From positions 1-64,000 of the forward strand of contig JAHHIB010000013.1 of NCBI GenBank assembly GCA_019359075.1: DNA of 64,000 nt, written 5' to 3'. This DNA comes from Kalymmatonema hyalinum WJT4-NPBG1 (GTDB lineage Bacteria; Cyanobacteriota; Cyanobacteriia; Cyanobacteriales; Nostocaceae). Positions 17,699 to 25,314 of this stretch are shown here, piece after piece; position 1 is the first letter of the stretch; each line of letters starts with the position of its first letter. A program made the translations under genes and the position numbers. The notes under the pieces are model-generated. The model had not been told where the DNA came from, searched no databases, and saw only the letters and a list, made by a program, of their open reading frames with translations.

Positions 17699-18973
17699 AT
17701 GACTAACAACGCTTTCCTACTGATTAACTGGTTCTGCACAGCTGTCTACTATTCTCTATTTTTTATAGCGATCAGGCAGCTAGTTATCGGGGTGTTAGCT
17801 CTCTACGAGTGGTATGGTTGGCGTAGAATCCAATATTTGTCTGATTACCTGCCTCCAGTAAGTGTGGTGGTGCCAGCATTTAATGAGGAGAAAGTTATTT
17901 GTAGAACTATTCACTCATTGCTACGCTCTGACTACTCGAACTTCAACATCATTGTCGTAGATGATGGCTCGACCGACGATACTTACCAGTGTGTGGTTGA
18001 AGCTTTCAGACACAACCAATGTGTGCACGTTTTTACAAAGGACAATGGTGGCAAGGCGGAGGCGCTCAACTATGGCATCAACCAGACTAATGCCGAAATT
18101 ATTGTTGCTGTAGATGCCGACACCTTAGTGTGTTCAAACGCAATCCGCTTGCTTGTACATCACTTTGCTGACCCCTACGTAGGAGCGATCGCAGGCAATA
18201 CTAAGGTTGGCAATCGCATTAACCTACTCACATATTGGCAAGCACTTGAATACATCACGCATCATAATCTGGAACGTCGAGCCTTTAATTTACTCAACTA
18301 CATTTGTGTTGTCCCTGGTGCTATCGGTGCTTGGCGGCGGCAACTAATCTTACACGCAGGTGGTTTTAAAAATATGCTTGCTGAGGATAACGACCTCACG
18401 CTCACAATTTTGCGAATGGGCTACAAGGTAAACTACGAAAAGGATGCCATTGGGCTTACTGAGGCACCTGACACATTAAGTGGCTTATTAAAGCAGCGAT
18501 TCCGTTGGATTTATGGTTCCTTGCAATCGTTCTGGAAGCACCGGGACACTCTATTTCGACCCCGTTATAGGGGACTGGGAATGTTTGCAATTCCCTATAA
18601 AATTTTCTGCGATATCTTCTTGCCCCTAGTCTTGCCGCTTACAGATATTGTCGTGCTTTTGTCACTAGCATGGGAGGTTTGGCAACTACATCAGGAACCT
18701 GCCGAGTATTCAACAAATGCACCCCAGCTTGTACTTTTCTCTTATATATTCTTACTGGCTGTAGATTTTCTAGTTTCCTTGATTGCCTTAATGCTGGATA
18801 AAGAGGACTGGCAGTTGTTGGTTTGGTTATTTCCTCAGCGCTACTTCTTTCGATATATGAATTACAATATGATATTCAAGTCTATTATCACTAGGCTCCA
18901 AAGTAAGATTGTTGGGTGGGGAAAACTAGAGCGGAAGGCAACAGTAAGAAATATTGAAAATTCTTCTTCCTGA
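17699..18973 (+). CDS. Membrane glycosyltransferase family 2 (poly-N-acetylglucosamine synthase type)
   Basis: 424 residues from an ATG preceded by AAGG. One N-terminal membrane helix, a GT-2 catalytic domain (about 50-285) and three or four C-terminal membrane helices. Key motifs: VVVPAFNEE, VVDDGSTDDT (nucleotide-sugar Asp), DADT (metal), LAEDNDL (catalytic Asp) and QRFRW, the Q-x-x-R-W motif of processive synthases. Such proteins polymerise sugars while exporting them, usually for exopolysaccharide or biofilm matrix. It sits between two parts of what may once have been one CHAT-STAND-WD40 gene, with an FkbM methyltransferase on the opposite strand. Sugar specificity cannot be told from sequence alone. 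Confidence 0.88.
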   Translation: MTNNAFLLINWFCTAVYYSLFFIAIRQLVIGVLALYEWYGWRRIQYLSDYLPPVSVVVPAFNEEKVICRTIHSLLRSDYSNFNIIVVDDGSTDDTYQCVVEAFRHNQCVHVFTKDNGGKAEALNYGINQTNAEIIVAVDADTLVCSNAIRLLVHHFADPYVGAIAGNTKVGNRINLLTYWQALEYITHHNLERRAFNLLNYICVVPGAIGAWRRQLILHAGGFKNMLAEDNDLTLTILRMGYKVNYEKDAIGLTEAPDTLSGLLKQRFRWIYGSLQSFWKHRDTLFRPRYRGLGMFAIPYKIFCDIFLPLVLPLTDIVVLLSLAWEVWQLHQEPAEYSTNAPQLVLFSYIFLLAVDFLVSLIALMLDKEDWQLLVWLFPQRYFFRYMNYNMIFKSIITRLQSKIVGWGKLERKATVRNIENSSS

Positions 18974-19316
18974 TCGATAGCCCATAATATGTAGTACGGA
19001 AATCCTAATTAAACATCAATACCATTGAGATCAGATAGTTGATTTCTTGGTAAACTTTGTAGAGAAGCGAAATCATTCCCTTCGGGAACACTACGCGAAC
19101 GCCTCTGTACAAACCTAAAATTCTCACCAACAACCCCTTAATTGAGCTGTATTGAATTAGACGTGAGTTGAACGGATCTGGAAAATAGCAGGAGAAATGT
19201 GAGTTCGACAAGATCAACAACGGCAGCAACTAGTACTCGCAACTGTTTTGGGTGAATATTGTCAGCTTGTACTGGAATACCTAAAATATAGTTTAAGGTA
19301 GAAGTAAAGTACTCAA
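18974..19316. other. Gap with decayed sequence and a palindromic repeat
   Basis: No supportable gene. A minus-strand open stretch (19138-19320) begins right at the stop of the FkbM gene but has no recognised homology. A TTCG/CGCG-rich palindromic repeat lies at 19061-19110. The region looks like the debris of an insertion or rearrangement. Confidence 0.4.
19061..19110. repeat. TTCG/CGCG-rich palindromic dispersed repeat
   Basis: Contains a TTCCC-TTCG-GGAA mini-hairpin followed by CACTACGCGAACGCCTCT. Same family as the copies at 4564-4590 and 39364-39411. Confidence 0.5.
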
Positions 19317-20069
19317 TCAACGATGTAGTGCATACACGTTGAAGGTATCGAGTGTATCAGGCGTGAGATTACTTTTTTCTACTGTAATATCAAATCCATA
19401 AGCTGTAAGCATTTTTTGAAATCTATCTAGTCTCCCTTCTCTATCATGAACTTCAGCAACAATTTGCTTGATTTTCTTCCATTCATTATCATTTACACCT
19501 TGCAACACTTCATATTCTTCTCCTTCTACATCTATTTTCAATAAGTCTATTGACTGAATATTTAATTCACTCATTACAGAAGACAAAGTTCTAACTTCTC
19601 CCCTGACTTGTTTCTTTTGAAAAAAGTATTCCACCATTTCTTTCGTACAAATATCTTCCATGACCTCTTGTAGTTCCAGTTTCTCCTCCGGTTTTGTTGT
19701 TGAATTACCAGCCATATTAGGATAAAATGTAAATGTTTTATCAGAATTATATTCTGAACTCAAACCATAATTGAATAGTGATATATTAACTATGGAATGC
19801 AATTGGACATTAGCTTGCAATACCTCAAATATTTCTTTAATCGGTTCAAATGCATAAATTTTGATGTGCTTTTGTAGCCTACTCACAAATAGAGAGAACA
19901 GTCCAATGTTTGCACCCACATCAAAAATACAGTCTCCTTCATTAAGAAGTATGCCATTTTTTATATATTGCTGTTCAATAAATACTTCTGAAAATATAAA
20001 TTCTGTTTCCTCCTTGCCAAGGTAATAGCATTCTAAATTATTTGGTAAAACTAACTTTTTCATAATCAT
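19317..20069 (-). CDS. FkbM family SAM-dependent methyltransferase
   Basis: 250 residues. The SAM-binding motif I is DVGANIGLFSLF, the acidic motif II lies in YAFEPIKE, and the family's late signature 'IDLLKIDVEGEEYEVLQG' is present. FkbM-type enzymes O-methylate polyketides, glycans or glycolipids. Being next to a membrane glycosyltransferase, sugar methylation is the simplest guess. The start could be either of two ATGs six bases apart; neither has a clear ribosome site. Confidence 0.85.
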   Translation of the reverse strand: MIMKKLVLPNNLECYYLGKEETEFIFSEVFIEQQYIKNGILLNEGDCIFDVGANIGLFSLFVSRLQKHIKIYAFEPIKEIFEVLQANVQLHSIVNISLFNYGLSSEYNSDKTFTFYPNMAGNSTTKPEEKLELQEVMEDICTKEMVEYFFQKKQVRGEVRTLSSVMSELNIQSIDLLKIDVEGEEYEVLQGVNDNEWKKIKQIVAEVHDREGRLDRFQKMLTAYGFDITVEKSNLTPDTLDTFNVYALHR

Positions 20070-20104
20070 TTACAACTGGCATTGACAAATTAGATCATTA
20101 CGGT

Positions 20105-20428
20105 GGGGTTTTCAGAGTCAGGTTCATCCCTGAGGGTCATACCCTTGCTACCGCTAGTTTACATAATACTGTTAAACTATGAAATCTCGACAGTAAGGAA
20201 CTGAGAACTTACAAGGGACACGAAGATCAGGTCATGAGCGTCAGTTTCAGCCTCGATGGTCATCGCCTTGCCTCATCTGACAAAGCAGGAAGATTAATTC
20301 TGTGGAATTTAGACTTAAAGCCAAATGATCTACTAGCGTACGGTTGCAATTGGGTACATGATTATCTCAAAACTAATCCGAATGTTAGCGAGAAAGAGCG
20401 CCACCTTTGTGATGGAATTGGAATTTAG
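20105..20428 (+). pseudogene. WD40-repeat tail of a CHAT/STAND-type protein
   Basis: The frame reads 'RVRFIPEGHTLATASLHNTVKL', TGA at 20180-20182 exactly where WD40 repeats have Trp (KLW), then continues through a second repeat (GHEDQVMSVSFSLDGHRLAS...LILWNLDL) and the typical C-terminal cap of cyanobacterial STAND-WD40 proteins (LLAYGCNWVHDYLKTNP...). Upstream WD40 repeats are absent because the FkbM gene starts 35 bp away. It is most simply the lost 3' end of a gene such as the one broken at 17478. An ATG at 20234 could give a 64-residue product. Confidence 0.65.
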
Positions 20429-20614
20429 TAACTTGAAGTAGCCCTGTTGGAAAAATATTTTTATTTTTGACAGGTATATATATCATACGAGATCTGCTGA
20501 TACTTTCTAACTCAAAAGCACATAAGTTGATTCAATTGCAACTATTAAAAATTTAGAAGGCTTTGAAGCAATTACCTTCTCTAGTTTAAAAATCCTACTA
20601 AGCTGAGGTCATTT

Positions 20615-21388
20615 ATGTCTTGTCCATCCGATAGTAGTTCATACAGTATAAAGGCGGGAGATAATCTTTTTGACATTGCCGCTCAAAAGTTGGGCGATGG
20701 TAATCGTTGGTGGGAAATCAAAAAACCAGATGGCACACCATTCACAGAAGATGAGGCTAAAAATTTGCAGCCAGGTCAGGAAATCTGCCTTCCTATCAGG
20801 GGAGGTACGACCACCAAGGGAGGGTTTCGCGGTTTCCTCGAAGTACTTGGAAGGCGTGAAACAGAGTTACCATCAGGAGATCCAAATCAGTACAAGGTTG
20901 AAAATTCACTGGGTTTCATAGGTAAGTACCAATTTGGAGAACCTCTGCTGATTGACCTTGGCTACTACATACCTAAAGACGGCATTTTCTTTGGAAATGG
21001 TGCCGACAAAAATTTCTGGCAAGGTACATGGACAGGAAAGAAGGGTATTGATAGCAAATCACAATTCCTTAATTCCCCTGATGTCCAAGAATTTGCAGTT
21101 GGCGAGGAATTTACACTGAACTGGAAGCGTATTAACGATACGCTCAGGGGGCAAGGAAAGTCTATAGATAACTTCCTTGGTAAGGAAAAGATATTTATTG
21201 ATAGAGGGGTATCAAAAACAGTAACAATTTCCCTTTCTGGGATTCTAGCAGGGGCACATCTGAGGGGTGCGAATGGGTTAGCAGACCTTCTACTCAAAGA
21301 CCAAGTATCTGCTGATGAATTTGGCACTTCTATTCTCCAATACATGAGTGAATTAGGCGGTTACGACGTTTCACCAGCAGATTTTTAA
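20615..21388 (+). CDS. LysM protein with a putative peptidoglycan-hydrolase domain
   Basis: 257 residues. A LysM motif covers about 9-62 (YSIKAGDNLFDIAAQKLGDG...LQPGQEICLP), a domain that binds N-acetylglucosamine polymers. The remainder begins GGFRGFLEVLGRRETE and resembles phage-type transglycosylase/lysozyme domains, in which a Glu after 'RR' is catalytic; 'LGFIGKYQFGEPLLIDLGYY' is the matching second motif. There is no signal peptide, so export may be by another route, or it may act as a tail- or toxin-like lytic protein. GAGG precedes the ATG. Assignment of the hydrolase domain is by motif resemblance only. Confidence 0.7.
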   Translation: MSCPSDSSSYSIKAGDNLFDIAAQKLGDGNRWWEIKKPDGTPFTEDEAKNLQPGQEICLPIRGGTTTKGGFRGFLEVLGRRETELPSGDPNQYKVENSLGFIGKYQFGEPLLIDLGYYIPKDGIFFGNGADKNFWQGTWTGKKGIDSKSQFLNSPDVQEFAVGEEFTLNWKRINDTLRGQGKSIDNFLGKEKIFIDRGVSKTVTISLSGILAGAHLRGANGLADLLLKDQVSADEFGTSILQYMSELGGYDVSPADF

Positions 21389-21437
21389 AACCCCGGTTTG
21401 TGATGGATAACCAGTCATGATAGTTAAAACCTAACTA

Positions 21438-22613
21438 TCATGATTGGGTAATTTTAATTCTACTTGCTGCTCTCGTAGCCTTCTCTCTGGCTTCTTGAAT
21501 ATCACTTCCTTTAGCCAAAGCGACTCCCATTCGCCGATAAGGATGGGCATTAGGTTTCCCAAATAGCCTAATGTCCACATCTTTTTCTGATAGTGCCTCA
21601 GCTACACCTGTATAAGCAATAGAATCAGATTTTTCCGTGGCTAAAATGACAGCACTGGCGCAAAAACCCAACTGTTCTATATGAGGAATAGGCAAGCCTA
21701 AAATCGCTCTTAAATGCAATTCAAATTCATTGAGATTTTGCGAGATTAATGTCACCATTCCCGTATCATGAGGTCTGGGTGAAAGTTCAGAAAAAATCAC
21801 TTCGTCTTTGGTGATAAAAAACTCCACGCCAAAAATTCCCGCTCCTCCCAATGCATCAGTGACTTTTTTAGCTATTGCTTGCGCTTCCAATATCATTTTT
21901 TCCGCCATTTCTGCTGGTTGCCAAGATTCTTGATAATCTCCTCTTTCTTGGCGATGACCGATAGGAGGACAAAAAATTGTTGGTGCATTCCACTGCTTAA
22001 TTGTCAGTAAAGTAATTTCAATTTCAAAATTTATAAATTCCTCGACAATCACCTTTTGACTGTCACCTCTGGAATTGGCGATCGCATAATTCCACGCTTT
22101 CTCAACTTCACTCTTTTCTTTAACTACAGACTGCCCTTTCCCAGAGGATGACATCACAGGTTTCACGACATTAGGAAACCCAACTTCATCAGAAACAGCA
22201 ACCAGTTCTTCTAAAGTTATCGCATAACCATATTTAGCAGTGCGGATACCCAACTCTTGATGTGCCAGTTCCCTAATTCTATCCCGGTTCATTGTGTAGT
22301 TAGTCGCCGCCGCAGTTGGGATAACTGTAATCCCTCGTTGCTCAAATTCCAAAAGTTTTTCCGTTCTAATTGCTTCAATTTCCGGTATGATAAAATCAGG
22401 TTGATGTTTGCTGACAACCGCTTCCAAATCATCAGCACTCAGCATCGAAATCACTTCCGAGCAATCAGCAACTTGCATTGCCGGAGCATTCGCATAGCGG
22501 TCAACAGCAATCACATAGTTACCAAGACGTTTAGCAGCAATAACAAATTCTTTGCCGAGTTCTCCCGAACCAAGCAGCATCAATTTTTGGGGCAGTTTAA
22601 CCGAATTATTCAT
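21438..22613 (-). CDS. purT: Formate-dependent phosphoribosylglycinamide formyltransferase (GAR transformylase 2)
   Basis: Catalyses ATP- and formate-dependent formylation of GAR in purine synthesis. 391 residues from the ATG at 22613, almost the length of E. coli PurT; an upstream in-frame TTG is unlikely. ATP-grasp fold: N-terminal LLGSGELGKE, ATP-binding 'PNVVKPVMSSSGKGQS' and 'VIVEEFINFEIEITLL', metal-binding 'GVEFFITKDEVIFSELSPRPHDTG', and the C-terminal 'LFGKPNAHPYRRMGVALA'. Stands alone. Confidence 0.95.
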   Translation of the reverse strand: MNNSVKLPQKLMLLGSGELGKEFVIAAKRLGNYVIAVDRYANAPAMQVADCSEVISMLSADDLEAVVSKHQPDFIIPEIEAIRTEKLLEFEQRGITVIPTAAATNYTMNRDRIRELAHQELGIRTAKYGYAITLEELVAVSDEVGFPNVVKPVMSSSGKGQSVVKEKSEVEKAWNYAIANSRGDSQKVIVEEFINFEIEITLLTIKQWNAPTIFCPPIGHRQERGDYQESWQPAEMAEKMILEAQAIAKKVTDALGGAGIFGVEFFITKDEVIFSELSPRPHDTGMVTLISQNLNEFELHLRAILGLPIPHIEQLGFCASAVILATEKSDSIAYTGVAEALSEKDVDIRLFGKPNAHPYRRMGVALAKGSDIQEAREKATRAASRIKITQS

Positions 22614-22691
22614 TAATTTATTAATTCCATCTATATACAACAAAAACCTCTATTTCTCTCTGCGTTCTCTGCGCCTCTGTGGTTATTTAAT

Positions 22692-23192
22692 TTAATTCTC
22701 GCCTAAAAGATTAAACCTACCACCCCGAATTCGTAAATCTTGACGCTGACTGTTTGTCAACCCAATTCCTTCTCCAAACTCGCACTCCTTTACAAGAGCA
22801 TTTAACCATATAGTCTCATTGAGAGTAGCACCATTCAAATTTGCATTTCTTAAGTCTGCGTTAGTAAAATTGGCAAATATAACGTCTGCATTTACTAAAC
22901 TGCTTCCTCGTAGATTCGCACCTAATAAATTACCACGGATGAAGTTAACTTCATCTAAAATCAAGCCAGATAAATCCGCTCCCATTAAATTAGGAAACTT
23001 TAGCTGACTAGGATTTTGGATAAACCGCATAATGCATACTATATTTGCTTCATTAAGGCACATCTTGGTTAAAAAATCATAGCGGGCTATGCCAAGTTGC
23101 CTGAGAGTTTCTAGACGTTGTTGAGGACTTTGTTCTAAAAATTGAATAGCGCTGATACGGAAGTCTTGAGTAGAAGTATTTAGCATAATCAT
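22692..23192 (-). CDS. Pentapeptide-repeat protein
   Basis: 166 residues. The first 60 residues are helical and contain '[22 protein letters not shown]'. From about 68 to 125 there are A(D/N)LxX-type pentapeptides ([34 protein letters not shown]...), which form a right-handed quadrilateral beta-helix. Function unknown, as for most cyanobacterial members. It lies 78 nt upstream of purT on the same strand. The start is MIML or the Met two codons later. Confidence 0.8.
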   Translation of the reverse strand: MIMLNTSTQDFRISAIQFLEQSPQQRLETLRQLGIARYDFLTKMCLNEANIVCIMRFIQNPSQLKFPNLMGADLSGLILDEVNFIRGNLLGANLRGSSLVNADVIFANFTNADLRNANLNGATLNETIWLNALVKECEFGEGIGLTNSQRQDLRIRGGRFNLLGEN

Positions 23193-23402
23193 CAGATTGT
23201 GGTGATTCTATTAATGTTTAAAATCTTTCTCGCGAATTCTTTGTTTAGTACAACCGCTGAAAAACTTTGCTATCATCAGTAGCGTGGTAGTTATCTATGC
23301 TACAAAATCATTAGACCACCATCCATGAAAAAACTTAATTTGGGTAATAGTCAGTACTATTTGTAAAGTTAGGTAGTTACAGCCTTTTTTATCAAAACGA
23401 GC

Positions 23403-23963
23403 ATGAAAAAAGTAATTATACCGTATAAAATGAAAGGTCGTATAGTAACAATAACAATATTGTTTGGGGTTATTTCACTGTTTTTGACCAGCTTCTTAGC
23501 TAAGATTGTCAGAGTCAAATTTGTAGAGATTGATTTTGTACTTGAAAAATTAGAAGCTCAAAGCAAAGCACAAGCAGAGAATCCTTATGCTATTCCTAAA
23601 GTTGATGTACAAAGGCGGTTAGGTTCTGATATCAGACCTGATTTTAGATGCCTATTTTGGGCTACAACTGAAGTAGGTAGAGGCTGGACTAACGATTCTG
23701 CGGATCGTGATTTTTTTGTAGATTATTATATACCTCCCGATAAACAAGCAATGATTTGTACAACGCCAGCCCTTGCGGCTGCACTCATTGCTAAGCGTAC
23801 TAAACCGCTTTTATATAAAGTTTCTCCAACAGAATATGGCTTTCGTGTTCGCATTGTTGAAGGTCTTTCAAAGGTGAGAAAACCCTGTAAAGATTGGACA
23901 GGAAATGCTGATTGCGCAAATTCTCTATTGTCGCGCCAGGGAATTGTTAGATATGAGCCGTAG
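23403..23963 (+). CDS. Hypothetical protein with one N-terminal membrane helix
   Basis: 186 residues, not recognised. A basic N-terminus precedes a hydrophobic segment (about 13-32, ending LTSFLAKIV); the rest is soluble, with three or four Cys (RCLFW, MICTT, KPCKDW, ADCAN) that suggest an extracytoplasmic, disulphide-bearing domain. Flanked by unrelated genes. Confidence 0.6.
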   Translation: MKKVIIPYKMKGRIVTITILFGVISLFLTSFLAKIVRVKFVEIDFVLEKLEAQSKAQAENPYAIPKVDVQRRLGSDIRPDFRCLFWATTEVGRGWTNDSADRDFFVDYYIPPDKQAMICTTPALAAALIAKRTKPLLYKVSPTEYGFRVRIVEGLSKVRKPCKDWTGNADCANSLLSRQGIVRYEP

Positions 23964-24037
23964 AGAAGAATTAGGCGGGTTTGGTAGAATAAAAATTGAT
24001 TTGTATTGGGCAGATCCTTATTGCTTTAATCAAGTAA

Positions 24038-24856
24038 TCAGTCATTATCTGAATCCATAGGAGCTAACTGTGATTCAGTGAATGCCCAGCCAGCATTATA
24101 TTCGTCAATATACAACCCATAATATGGCTCTTTCTGGTTCAAATTAGTTGAAACTGGAACTATTTGCACTACTGTACCAACTAATCCATTAATTTTAAAA
24201 TTGTTACTAGGTTGATTAATAACACGCACAATTACTTTTACTTTTTCATTGATAGAAAACTTTGAATTTTTGACATTTTTCTCAGGCTTATTTGCTTTTT
24301 TCTCTATAACATTTGCTGATTTTCCATTTTTTCGTGACCTTCCGTTGCTAGTCTGTCTTATTCCATCATCTTCAATCTTTTTTAATTTATATAATCTTTT
24401 GCGAATGTCACGAATATGAGTATGCTTATGAACATTACCTAATTTTTTAGCAATTGCTGAATCACTTTCTTTTTTCTCATCCATTAGTAAGTTCAACACT
24501 AGTCGTTCGTTATCATTAAAATCCTGTTCTGGTCTAAGCTCATCATCTTGTACAGTTACAATTATTCCGTGTCCGTTACAAATTTCTTTTATATATATCA
24601 ATGAAGAATCTGTATCTCCAGAACCTATTAAATGAATACGTTTTTCCAAATGTGGATAAAAATATCCATGAGCTAAGATTTGTCCTAATGCTTCTTTCCA
24701 TCTGGAATATTCTTTAACTTCGATAATCTCTGTATAAGTTAAAATATCAACTTTTCCACCAGGGATTGATATAGAATATATTCCACCAAGTTTTTCACTA
24801 AGTAATTTGACAAAATATTCTTCTGGTTGAAAGAGTTGTAACTCACGTTTTCCCAT
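24038..24856 (-). CDS. PD-(D/E)XK nuclease-like protein with winged-helix and SH3-like parts
   Basis: 272 residues. The start is the ATG preceded by AAAGGTG; a TTG 33 nt upstream is unlikely. The N-terminal domain has an arrangement like PD-(D/E)XK enzymes: Asp37 in GGKVDIL, Glu46 and Lys48 in IIEVKEY, then 'SRWKEALGQILAHGYFYP'. A central part (LVLNLLMDEKKESDSAIAKKLG...) looks like a winged helix. A Lys-rich linker leads to a beta-rich, SH3/KOW-like end (KVKVIVRV...GLVGTVVQIVPV...). It would fit a DNA-binding endonuclease of unknown role, possibly defence or a selfish gene, but no partner gene is next to it. Confidence 0.6.
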   Translation of the reverse strand: MGKRELQLFQPEEYFVKLLSEKLGGIYSISIPGGKVDILTYTEIIEVKEYSRWKEALGQILAHGYFYPHLEKRIHLIGSGDTDSSLIYIKEICNGHGIIVTVQDDELRPEQDFNDNERLVLNLLMDEKKESDSAIAKKLGNVHKHTHIRDIRKRLYKLKKIEDDGIRQTSNGRSRKNGKSANVIEKKANKPEKNVKNSKFSINEKVKVIVRVINQPSNNFKINGLVGTVVQIVPVSTNLNQKEPYYGLYIDEYNAGWAFTESQLAPMDSDND

Positions 24857-25033
24857 GTCACCTTTTTGAAAAAAAAATTCAGGTATCAAATTAACCTAGT
24901 GACAGTACTTTAGCGGTATTCTGGAGAGATAGATGTAAATATTATGTGGAATTTTCCCCTAAATTATAACTTTTATACAAACTTTTCTAAATATTTTTCA
25001 GTATTATTACTTATTGAGAAATAGTATGAAACC

Positions 25034-25150
25034 CTAACTTGTCACGAATGCCGTAAGTTTGACTTTTTGCCCCTCAGATATTTTCAGACTTTTCAACGGG
25101 CGGAAAACTCCATTTTCATAAATAGCGTCCAAGGTTTGCTGCATCATCAT
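25034..25150 (-). pseudogene. Truncated DUF104 (AF2212-like antitoxin) gene
   Basis: A 38-codon frame begins with three ATG codons and reads QTLDAIYENGVFRPLKSL, then ISEGQKVKLT, followed soon by TAG. This matches the first half of DUF104 / AF2212-like antitoxins, which are normally about 60-80 residues. No PIN toxin is adjacent. I read it as a decayed antitoxin relic. The rest of 24857-25314 holds no gene, only a small repeat near 25240-25275. Confidence 0.55.
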
Positions 25151-25314
25151 TACACTTTCTAAGTAAGTACGTCGGCTGAATTAAATATAAAACCACTGTA
25201 GGATGCTTTAGCCGAGAGTACAGCATCAAATTGGCGGGGTTGGTGCCCTGCGGCTTCGCCTAACTCACCCTACGCTATCTTCAATTTCTTTTCGCCTACC
25301 TACTTAACGTGGAT

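Noticed and set aside
19138-19320. 60-codon minus-strand frame starting at the FkbM stop codon
   Set aside because: TTG start, no ribosome site, no recognised domain; treated as debris.
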